DNA from: Lysobacterales bacterium UBA2790
Lineage (GTDB): Bacteria > Pseudomonadota > Gammaproteobacteria > Xanthomonadales > Xanthomonadaceae
DNA: 5,228 nucleotides
Assembly (NCBI GenBank): GCA_002352135.1
Contig: DEHW01000008.1
Coordinates: 1-5,228 of the forward strand
Reading direction: 5' to 3'
The notes under the pieces were generated by a model. The model searched no databases and had not been told where the DNA came from. It saw nothing but the letters and a program-made list of their open reading frames with translations. The translations under genes and the position numbers were made by a program. Positions 1 to 5,228 of the stretch are shown piece by piece; positions within the stretch are counted from its first letter, which is position 1; the number at the start of each line of letters is the position of its first letter.

Positions 1-306
1 TCTGCGCATTTGTCGTCGGCTGTTGGCCAGCTTATCTATTCAAACTGGACTGGATACCTCGACGACGAATCGACAATCAGGGTCCGAGAATGGCTGGAAA
101 AAATGCGGATTCCTCTCCGGATTGCCCATACATCCGGTCATGCTTCATTGTCCGATCTAAGGCGGTTTACTTCGGCAATCTCCGCCAGGTGTGTAGTGCC
201 AATTCACTCGTCTCGTGGCGATGATTTCAAAGATCATTTCTCAAACATCACTCGCAGATTGGACGGAGAGTGGTGGAGTATTGACAACAACATCAAGGAG
301 GACTAA
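1..306 (+). CDS. MBL-fold (beta-CASP, RNase J-like) metallo-hydrolase, C-terminal end, partial
   Basis: The reading frame is open from base 1 to the TAA at 304-306, giving 101 visible codons; the start and the main HxHxDH metal site lie outside the window. Visible residues show the late motifs of the RNA/DNA-processing branch of the metallo-beta-lactamase superfamily: IYSNWTGYL at visible residues 12-20, HTSGHA at 43-48 (bases 127-144), the start of a helix with DLRRF, then VPIHS (bases 196-210), and DGEWW near the end. In RNase J-type enzymes the SGHA and P-x-H motifs contribute histidines to the active site and phosphate binding, so a zinc-dependent nuclease or related hydrolase is expected, probably cytoplasmic. 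The substrate cannot be told from this fragment. A TTG at base 10 is in frame but is an internal codon, because the family is much longer. The gene overlaps the next by one base (TAATG), so the two are probably co-translated. The superfamily call is firm; RNase J-like specificity is inferred. Confidence 0.85.
   Translation, partial: SAHLSSAVGQLIYSNWTGYLDDESTIRVREWLEKMRIPLRIAHTSGHASLSDLRRFTSAISARCVVPIHSSRGDDFKDHFSNITRRLDGEWWSIDNNIKED
295..301 (+). promoter_or_regulatory. Strong ribosome binding site of the PD-(D/E)XK-like gene
   Basis: AAGGAGG lies inside the last codons of the MBL-fold gene and ends four bases before the ATG at 306. It fixes that ATG as the start and suggests translational coupling of the two genes. 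Confidence 0.8.
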
Positions 307-1109
307 TGAAAACCGAAGAAAGTTCGGGATCAATGGATCTCAAGAAGATTGCGTCGTTCTTACGGACGCGTCAAGAGAGCGCAGAGTATCTGGAAAAAAT
401 AGCAGAGGATAAGAATATCTATATTCGAGTTAGCTATAGCGGGTTTCGTGCGATTTCCATACACCCTAAGCAGCCATGTGGTGCGGTTCCGGGATTTGAG
501 CGCTATGTAAAAGATTTCGATAGGGCCAAAGATGTCCTAGAAGGGCTGCCAAAGGTAGATCAACTATCAATTGAGGATCCCGGTAACAAAAAGCCAGAGC
601 ATCGCCTGCAGGCATACTTGATATATCACGCGTTAGTTCGAGAGAGACCCATGCCGGAAATCCTCGGATGCAGGCATAAATTCGATGAGCTTACTTTCGT
701 TACCGATGAGCTCAAGCTAGGGAGCATCCGCTCGGACATGCTGTTTGTGGCGAAGAAAGACGATGTCTTTTTCCCGGTTGTTGTGGAACTGAAGAACAGC
801 CGATTGTTAGGCCGGCTCCGAGAGCAGCTTCAGAATACAAATAGGGCGATGATCGAGAGTAAGTTGCACTTTGAGTCCATGCTTCAGGCTGTTATAGGTA
901 AGGACGCGAATGGCATGGACATCCCTATCGATTTTTCAAAAACAATTCGCGCAATAGTTTGGCCAAAACGAGAGGCGGTTGGAGAGTCAAGCTTTTCGGT
1001 TACAGAGTTTCAAAGGGACCCACACAATCACGTTTTCGAGTTCTGTCCGGCTGCTCTCAGCAGGCTTTCTGATCGTGATTCATACGCCTCGGTCTTTGAT
1101 TTGTTCTAG
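306..1109 (+). CDS. Hypothetical protein with PD-(D/E)XK nuclease-like core
   Basis: This 267-residue protein belongs to no family I can name. The middle contains a pattern expected of a PD-(D/E)XK nuclease fold: an upstream acidic residue E98 in PEHRLQ at the head of a helix, then D144 in IRSDML on a predicted strand, a turn, and E161-L-K163 at the end of the hydrophobic strand FFPVVVELK. This is followed by a basic helix with Q174 and Q176 (RLREQLQ). The D...ExK spacing of 17 residues fits the fold. The N-terminal 80 residues are charged and carry no motif I recognise; the C-terminal part (210-267) looks like alternating strand and helix. No signal peptide or membrane segment is visible, so it is probably cytoplasmic. 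The start is set by the Shine-Dalgarno at 295-301; the ATG at 333 is less likely. It is coupled to the MBL-fold gene, which suggests a shared role in cutting or processing nucleic acid, possibly in phage defence or restriction. The ORF is confident; the nuclease call is moderate. Confidence 0.85.
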   Translation: MKTEESSGSMDLKKIASFLRTRQESAEYLEKIAEDKNIYIRVSYSGFRAISIHPKQPCGAVPGFERYVKDFDRAKDVLEGLPKVDQLSIEDPGNKKPEHRLQAYLIYHALVRERPMPEILGCRHKFDELTFVTDELKLGSIRSDMLFVAKKDDVFFPVVVELKNSRLLGRLREQLQNTNRAMIESKLHFESMLQAVIGKDANGMDIPIDFSKTIRAIVWPKREAVGESSFSVTEFQRDPHNHVFEFCPAALSRLSDRDSYASVFDLF

Positions 1110-1124
1110 ATGACATTTCGTTTC

Positions 1125-1149
1125 GCAACTCGCGATCCGTGTTAGTTGC
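1125..1149. repeat. Short inverted repeat between the nuclease-like and membrane-protein genes
   Basis: GCAACT (1125-1130) is matched by AGTTGC (1144-1149) around a 13-base loop. It sits in the 70-base gap between two same-strand genes. There is no T-run after it, so it is not a good intrinsic terminator. It may be an operator, an mRNA structure or chance. Confidence 0.3.
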
Positions 1150-1169
1150 TCGCCACAAATCAGGACTTT

Positions 1170-1175
1170 GGAGGG
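1170..1175 (+). promoter_or_regulatory. Ribosome binding site that sets the start of the two-TM protein
   Basis: GGAGGG ends four bases before the ATG at 1180. It overlaps the in-frame TTG at 1168, so that TTG cannot be the start served by this site and the ATG is preferred. Confidence 0.75.
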
Positions 1176-1179
1176 TCGG

Positions 1180-1875
1180 ATGGCTCAGTCAGATGAAGGG
1201 ATTGAAAACTCAGTCACTATTATTGCGGGAATTGCGGGTGCGTTGGCTGTGTTTGTTAATCTGCACCTTAAGGACTATGGTGTTTCTAATACTCTTGAAG
1301 CAATCAAAGACGTAGCGGAGTTTATTGTTGTTATTGCGGTCTTTGTTCTGACGAGTAGATTGATCAGAAAAATTAGGCCGGCTGATTTTGTCGAAGTCTT
1401 CGAGGATGGATTGAAGTCCTGGGTGTCTCAGAACGATTACTTGATAAGCCTTGAATTGGATGGTTCCGGTCAAGGGAAGTTCGGAACGAGATTCTGTTCT
1501 ATGCTCATCGATCACTCCAATATCGTCACCCATAAGAAACGAGCAGAGGACGCCTCGCATAATATAGAAAAAGCGACATTCGTTAGGCTTCCTAGCGTGG
1601 GTGTCGACGAAATCGAATTCAGATTCAACGAAAGAACATTCGCGAGGCAACAAATCTTTCGAAAGGGAGAGGATGTTGATCTTGGTGCCATCATTGAGCA
1701 GCTTTCCAATCGAATTCGAGAGACGTTCTCAAGTTATCCGATTTCGTTGCGCTCAGACAGGGCAAAGAAGGCGATTTTTGTATCATTCGCCGATGTTGAT
1801 CGCACTCCTGCGAACGCGAGGATGCTGGTGGATGTCATTGAATATGTAAAAACGATGACCCTTGCGCTCGCTTAG
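1180..1875 (+). CDS. Hypothetical membrane protein with two N-terminal transmembrane segments and a C-terminal soluble domain
   Basis: I do not recognise this 231-residue protein. Two hydrophobic segments are visible, at about residues 12-29 (VTIIAGIAGALAVFVNLH) and 45-63 (VAEFIVVIAVFVLTSRLIR), separated by about 15 residues. The second is followed by basic residues (SRLIRKIR), which by the positive-inside rule puts the roughly 165-residue C-terminal domain in the cytoplasm. That domain is mixed and charged, with likely strands at EIEFRF (144-149) and AIFVSF (198-203), a helix around 168-183, and a final helix near 213-227. No catalytic motif stands out. The ATG at 1180 is chosen over the in-frame TTG at 1168 because of the Shine-Dalgarno. 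It follows the nuclease-like gene by 70 bases on the same strand and shares its lower GC, so it may belong to the same unit. A membrane-acting effector or sensor is possible but unproven. Confidence 0.8.
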   Translation: MAQSDEGIENSVTIIAGIAGALAVFVNLHLKDYGVSNTLEAIKDVAEFIVVIAVFVLTSRLIRKIRPADFVEVFEDGLKSWVSQNDYLISLELDGSGQGKFGTRFCSMLIDHSNIVTHKKRAEDASHNIEKATFVRLPSVGVDEIEFRFNERTFARQQIFRKGEDVDLGAIIEQLSNRIRETFSSYPISLRSDRAKKAIFVSFADVDRTPANARMLVDVIEYVKTMTLALA

Positions 1876-1915
1876 CAGGCGCGTGTTGCGAGCCGGCGCC
1901 AATCTGGTTTTTCCC

Positions 1916-1920
1916 AAGGA
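1916..1920 (+). promoter_or_regulatory. Ribosome binding site of the histidine kinase gene
   Basis: AAGGA lies six bases before the ATG at 1927 and supports that start. No clear promoter boxes are visible in the 51-base gap before it. Confidence 0.6.
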
Positions 1921-1926
1921 TTTGAG

Positions 1927-3555
1927 ATGCCAGTGACCTGGAAATCGTCCCGCCATTGGCAAGCATTACTTGGATCGCCGATCACGCAGTCCGCACTGGT
2001 CGTGCTGGCGGTGTTGCTGGCAAAACCTGTGTTGTCGGAGTTTTCGCGCTACTTCTACTATCTGCCCGCAGGGGCGCGTTTCGCGGCCTTGTTGCTGCTG
2101 CCAAGGCGTCTTTGGCCTGCTGTGGTGTTGGCGGAGATTTTCGCTCGTGTCGTCGGCGGATTGAGCTACTCATCGCCCTTTTTGGCGACGACGATTGTGG
2201 CCTTGCTACCGCCTCTGGCTGGGCCGTTTGCGGTGTTCTGGTACAGACGGAGAGAGTCACTCGGTCTGGATACAACCCGTGGCATGAGCCGTCTGCTGAT
2301 CGCGATGATGATTTCTGCGCTGCTGGAGGCGACTGCGATGACGATGTTCTTCGTCAGCCTCGGCGGGTGGCATGGCTATCGGTTGACGCAGGGCTTGAGT
2401 CTGCTGCTTGGAGACTTCACCGGACCCTTGATGATCGTGCCCGTGCTGGTTGCGGCTCGTGCAGCGGTGCCAAGTTTGCTGAGGTGGCGCGCAGTGCTGC
2501 CTAAGCGTGTGCCGGAGATGCTTTTCCTCTTGATTCCGGTGCTCGGGCTTTTCTGGTTGCAGCGTATCGGGACCTCATCCCTGCTATTCGACTATTCCCG
2601 GGTGTTGCTCGTGGTGCCATTGCTGTACTACGCATTCCGCTTCGGTTGGCATGGCGCCGCCGTCGCAACGACGGCGATAGGCGTCGCACTGGCACCACTG
2701 GATGTGCCGCTGGGCGCATCGCCAAACGCGTCCATCGTGATGCAGATGGTTTTCTGTGTCGTGGCGGCGGCGGGGCTGATGCTTGGGGCGGCAATGGATG
2801 AGCACGCCAAGGCACGCCAAGCCCTGGAGCGGCGCAATGTCGAACTGCAGGGTGCCAATCAATCACTGCGGGATCTGAGTGATGCCTTGCGCGATGCGGC
2901 ACGGCGCAAGATGCAGGTTGAAGAGGAGCAACGTCGTCGCTTGGCGGTGGAAATTCACGACGAGCTCGGCCAGAACCTGACGGCGGTTCACACACGCATG
3001 CGACTGGCCACCGAACACATGACCGAGCAGCAGGTTGAAGACGTTGCGCAGCCGATCTACCAGCTCCTTGGCTCGATGCGGAAATCCGTGCACGGTTTGA
3101 TGAATTCCTTGCGCCCGCCAGCGCTAGACGAATTGGGTCTATGGCGAGCATTTGAACAGGGACCGCTGCGTGCGATGGCGGAAAACGCAGGGATGGCGTA
3201 TCGCTTCCGCCTGATCGGTGAGCCAGCTCTGCTGGATGCAATGAGTTCAGATTTGCAACTGGCAGTTTGGCGGATCGCGCAGGAATCCTGCAGCAATGCC
3301 GTTCGACACTCTGCAGCGCGGCAGTTCGATCTGCGTCTTCGTATCGGTTTGCGGAATCAGGCGGTGTGGGTGGTTCTCGCGATCACCGACGATGGCATTG
3401 GCATGGACGCCAGCCGAATACGACAGCCGACGGATCGGGCAGGTGAGGGTTTGGCGGGAATGCGCGATCGCGTGCTCGCATTCGCGGGATTGTTCGACCT
3501 GAAGTCGGATGGGCACGGCACCCGTTTGCGCGTCCTGCTTCGTCAGCCCTTGTAG
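1927..3555 (+). CDS. MASE1-type sensor histidine kinase, NarL/UhpB (HisKA_3) family
   Basis: This 542-residue inner-membrane kinase should autophosphorylate on a histidine and pass the phosphate to a NarL/LuxR-type response regulator. Residues about 20-290 form a multi-span membrane region resembling MASE1, including YLPAGARFAALLLLPRRLWP (45-64), with further hydrophobic segments near 85-105, 122-145, 160-180, 197-212, 225-260 and 270-290. A coiled coil at about 291-335 leads to the HisKA_3 dimerisation helix, with the phosphoacceptor H344 in EIHDELGQ (342-349) and RPPALDELGL (396-405). The ATPase domain has an N box with N457 (QESCSNAVRHS), G1 DDGIGMD (488-494), G2 GEGLAGMRDR (506-515) and a final GTRLRV (531-536). 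All key residues are present, so it should be active. The ligand sensed by MASE1 cannot be predicted. No response regulator gene adjoins it here: the next gene converges from the other strand 70 bases away. Higher GC than the genes to its left suggests it is native chromosome. Confidence 0.93.
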   Translation: MPVTWKSSRHWQALLGSPITQSALVVLAVLLAKPVLSEFSRYFYYLPAGARFAALLLLPRRLWPAVVLAEIFARVVGGLSYSSPFLATTIVALLPPLAGPFAVFWYRRRESLGLDTTRGMSRLLIAMMISALLEATAMTMFFVSLGGWHGYRLTQGLSLLLGDFTGPLMIVPVLVAARAAVPSLLRWRAVLPKRVPEMLFLLIPVLGLFWLQRIGTSSLLFDYSRVLLVVPLLYYAFRFGWHGAAVATTAIGVALAPLDVPLGASPNASIVMQMVFCVVAAAGLMLGAAMDEHAKARQALERRNVELQGANQSLRDLSDALRDAARRKMQVEEEQRRRLAVEIHDELGQNLTAVHTRMRLATEHMTEQQVEDVAQPIYQLLGSMRKSVHGLMNSLRPPALDELGLWRAFEQGPLRAMAENAGMAYRFRLIGEPALLDAMSSDLQLAVWRIAQESCSNAVRHSAARQFDLRLRIGLRNQAVWVVLAITDDGIGMDASRIRQPTDRAGEGLAGMRDRVLAFAGLFDLKSDGHGTRLRVLLRQPL

Positions 3556-3625
3556 TGCTTGGGTCGCCTCGTGTGGTTGAACTCGTGGAGGGCAACGTCT
3601 CGCGATGAATGGGATTGCTCTCGGC

Positions 3626-5113
3626 TCAATCCCCAATCCCCAATCTCTTGCGCTCCAGACGGCGCAGAAACTCCTGCATGATTTTTCGATACAGGTCTTC
3701 GCCGAGGTAGGCGTCTTCGACGCCGGCGTCGATGGAGGGGTTGTCGTTGACTTCGATGACGGCGAGGCGGCGGTCGGCGACTTTGATGTCGACGCCGTAG
3801 AGGCCGTCGCCAATCGGCGCGGTGGCGCGTAGGGCGAGTTTGACGACTTCGGCGGGCGCTTCGCGCACCGGCAGGGTCTTGAAGCCACCGCTCTTTTCGG
3901 CGGCATTCTTGGCGTGGTTGTAGATCTGCCAGTGGCCGCGTGACATGAAGTACTGGCAGGCGTAGAGGGCTTGCCCGTTGAGCACGCCGATACGCCAGTC
4001 GAATTCGGTGTAGAGGTATTCCTGGGCCAGCAACAAGGCGGTCTGCTGAAACAGGCTGTCACAACCAGCGCGCAGTTGTTCGGCGTTCTCGGCCTTGATG
4101 ATGCCGCGCGAGAAGGAGCCATCGGGAATCTTCAGAACGATAGGAAAGCCGAGCAGGTCGGGAAGTTCGTCGAGCTTTTTGTTGTCGTCGCGGAACAGGA
4201 TTTCGGTGCGCGGGATGGGCAGCTTCTTTGCCCGCAGCAGGTCATGCAGATAGATCTTGTTGGTACAGCGCAATATCGAGACGGGGTCATCGATCACCAC
4301 CATGCCTTCGCGTTCGGCGCGGTGGGCAAAACGGTAGGTGTGGTTGCTGAGCGCGGTGGTTTCGCGAATGAACAGGGCGTCGTATTCGGCGAGTCGCGCA
4401 AAATCGTTGCGCGTGATGGTGTCGACTTCGATGCCAATTTCCTTGCCTGCTTTGACGAAGTGTTTCAGCGCCTTCTTGTTCGAAGGTGGCATGGCTTCGT
4501 CGGGATCCACCAGCATCGCGAGGTCGTAGCGGTAGGCGCGTTTGACGCGCGGCTTGCGCCATAGCTTCTTGCTGAAGGCGTCCAGAGCGTTGGCGAAGGC
4601 GTCTTCCTGCTCGTCACTGAGCGCGGTCAGCGAGCCGGGTTTGACGGCGCTGATCTGCCATTGGCGTTGGCGCTCGAATTCCAGTTTCAGGATCGGGCAG
4701 GGGAAGGCTTCAAAGACCTGCCTGGCCAGGTCGGCCAAAGGCGCGTAACGGGTTTGGCCGAAGTAGACCAGAAGGCCGAAATCAGTCGTGTCGCGCGCGC
4801 CTTCGGGCAGGAATTTGCTGAGTTTCTGGCTGAGGTCATCGATGTCCACGCCATACAGCGAGCGTTTGCGCAGGTCGTTGATGGTGCGTACTGAGGGAAT
4901 CACTTTGTGGCCACGCGCTTCGGCCAGTAGCGACACGTAGTAACCGACACCAAGATATTTGTAGCTTCGACAGAGATTGATGACCTGAACGCGATCATCG
5001 CTGCTGTTGCTTTCCACCTGCTTCAGGTAGTCCCGCGCCGACATCACATTGTCAGAGGGGTAGTAGGAACCCCAGTCGGCAGTGCGTTCGACAACGATGA
5101 TCAGGCGGCTCAT
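3626..5113 (-). CDS. RimK-like ATP-grasp ligase with N-terminal RLAN domain
   Basis: This 495-residue cytoplasmic protein joins an RLAN (RimK-like ATP-grasp N-terminal) domain, about residues 1-150, to an ATP-grasp domain at about 285-485. ATP-grasp enzymes of the RimK group join an amino acid to a carboxylate through an acyl-phosphate, using ATP and magnesium. Visible motifs are the start MSRLIIVVER, the ATP-binding lysine K328 in FPIVLKIPDGSFSRG (323-337), QEYLYTEFDWRIGVL (364-378), GVDIKV with D442, and the metal-binding EVNDNPS with E454, N456 and N458. The length is usual for this family as I recall it. An in-frame TTG at 5152 would add 13 residues, but the family N-terminus begins at MSRL, so the ATG at 5113 is preferred even though no good Shine-Dalgarno precedes it. 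The substrate is unknown; ribosomal protein S6 glutamylation, the RimK reaction, should not be assumed. The last residues, LGIGD, and the stop come from a 7-base repeat (3627-3647). Confidence 0.93.
   Translation of the reverse strand: MSRLIIVVERTADWGSYYPSDNVMSARDYLKQVESNSSDDRVQVINLCRSYKYLGVGYYVSLLAEARGHKVIPSVRTINDLRKRSLYGVDIDDLSQKLSKFLPEGARDTTDFGLLVYFGQTRYAPLADLARQVFEAFPCPILKLEFERQRQWQISAVKPGSLTALSDEQEDAFANALDAFSKKLWRKPRVKRAYRYDLAMLVDPDEAMPPSNKKALKHFVKAGKEIGIEVDTITRNDFARLAEYDALFIRETTALSNHTYRFAHRAEREGMVVIDDPVSILRCTNKIYLHDLLRAKKLPIPRTEILFRDDNKKLDELPDLLGFPIVLKIPDGSFSRGIIKAENAEQLRAGCDSLFQQTALLLAQEYLYTEFDWRIGVLNGQALYACQYFMSRGHWQIYNHAKNAAEKSGGFKTLPVREAPAEVVKLALRATAPIGDGLYGVDIKVADRRLAVIEVNDNPSIDAGVEDAYLGEDLYRKIMQEFLRRLERKRLGIGD
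3627..3647. repeat. Three tandem copies of a 7-base repeat, CAATCCC type
   Basis: CAATCCC occurs at 3627-3633 and 3634-3640, with CAATCTC at 3641-3647. It overlaps the stop codon (3626-3628) and last codons of the RimK-like gene. From memory, similar short GGGATTG-type runs are widespread in Xanthomonadaceae intergenic DNA; this is not verified here. Confidence 0.75.
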
Positions 5114-5156
5114 GGTGATGGTCGGTGGGAAAAGTCGGCAGTGTGAGGCCAATCAA

Positions 5157-5189
5157 GAGCGCGCGAAGTTCCCGCGTTCTGGCGCGCTC
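5157..5189. repeat. GC-rich inverted repeat upstream of the RimK-like gene, possible terminator
   Basis: GAGCGCGC (5157-5164) pairs perfectly with GCGCGCTC (5182-5189) around a 17-base loop. On the minus strand it is followed only by TTGATT, a poor T-run, so a terminator for a minus-strand gene entering from the right is possible but weak. It could also affect the leader of the ligase gene, whose ATG is about 43 bases further along the minus strand. Confidence 0.5.
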
Positions 5190-5226
5190 AGGAGGACTTC
5201 AGCGAAAACCGCTTACCCGGCGCGTC
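5188..5226 (-). CDS. Possible last codons of an upstream minus-strand gene
   Basis: One minus-strand frame is open from the window edge to a TGA at 5188-5190 and would end in DAPGKRFSLKSS. The TGA overlaps the first base of the GC-rich inverted repeat (5157-5189), which would suit a gene end followed by a terminator. Another frame, ending at a TGA at 5199-5201, is equally open. Too little is visible to identify a protein, and the right edge may simply be non-coding. Confidence 0.2.
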   Translation of the reverse strand, partial: DAPGKRFSLKSS

Positions 5227-5228
5227 GG

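Noticed and set aside
1210..1653. 147-residue minus-strand open frame
   Set aside because: Antisense to the two-TM gene, which has a clear Shine-Dalgarno and coherent membrane segments.
1878..1912. Possible terminator: GGCGC/GCGCC stem followed by TTTTT
   Set aside because: The stem is only 5 bases with a 13-base loop, and the T-run begins 7 bases after it, so it is not convincing as an intrinsic terminator.
1956..2504. 182-residue plus-strand open frame inside the kinase gene
   Set aside because: Out of frame with the well-supported membrane region of the kinase, no Shine-Dalgarno noted, Cys/Arg-rich shadow composition.
2501..3241. 246-residue minus-strand open frame
   Set aside because: Antisense to the kinase's intact HisKA_3 region, rich in A, P, R and S, with no domain motif.
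3556..3625. Bidirectional terminator between the convergent kinase and ligase genes
   Set aside because: I found no stable stem with a T-run in these 70 bases, so none is annotated.
3247..4122. 291-residue minus-strand open frame
   Set aside because: It spans the kinase end antisense and the ligase gene in another frame; its S/P/T/R-rich composition is typical of a GC-rich shadow frame.
3971..4564. 197-residue plus-strand open frame
   Set aside because: Antisense to the conserved ATP-grasp gene; long opposite frames are expected in GC-rich coding DNA.
5190..5195. AGGAGG on the plus strand as a ribosome binding site
   Set aside because: No ATG, GTG or TTG follows at a usable distance before the window ends.

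Overview
The window looks like a piece of a gammaproteobacterial chromosome, most likely from the Xanthomonadaceae/Lysobacterales. This is inferred from the fairly GC-rich right part, the MASE1-type NarL/UhpB histidine kinase, the RimK-like (RLAN plus ATP-grasp) gene, and a short run of a 7-base repeat (CAATCCC) of a kind I recall as common between genes in that group. No database search was possible, so the assignment is tentative.

Left part (1-1875, plus strand): three co-directional genes with lower GC (about 43-50% in the lines I counted). The first is the 3' end of an MBL-fold/beta-CASP hydrolase related to RNase J. Its stop codon overlaps by one base the ATG of the second gene, which has a strong Shine-Dalgarno site. 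The second encodes a 267-residue protein with a plausible PD-(D/E)XK nuclease core. After 70 bases comes a 231-residue protein of unknown function with two N-terminal membrane segments and a soluble domain. This block resembles accessory, possibly imported, DNA. A nucleic-acid processing or defence role for the first two genes is an inference.

Right part (1927-5228): GC rises to about 53-67% and the genes look like ordinary chromosomal genes. A 542-residue MASE1 sensor histidine kinase (1927-3555, plus) has a complete phosphoacceptor and ATPase core, but no response regulator gene lies in the window. It converges on a 495-residue RimK-like ATP-grasp ligase (3626-5113, minus) whose last codons and stop lie in the 7-base repeat. 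The right edge holds a GC-rich inverted repeat upstream of the ligase and perhaps the last codons of another minus-strand gene.

No tRNA, rRNA, CRISPR array, insertion sequence or integrase was seen. The most interesting part is the left three-gene block, especially the coupled MBL hydrolase and PD-(D/E)XK-like pair, whose full composition lies beyond the left edge.
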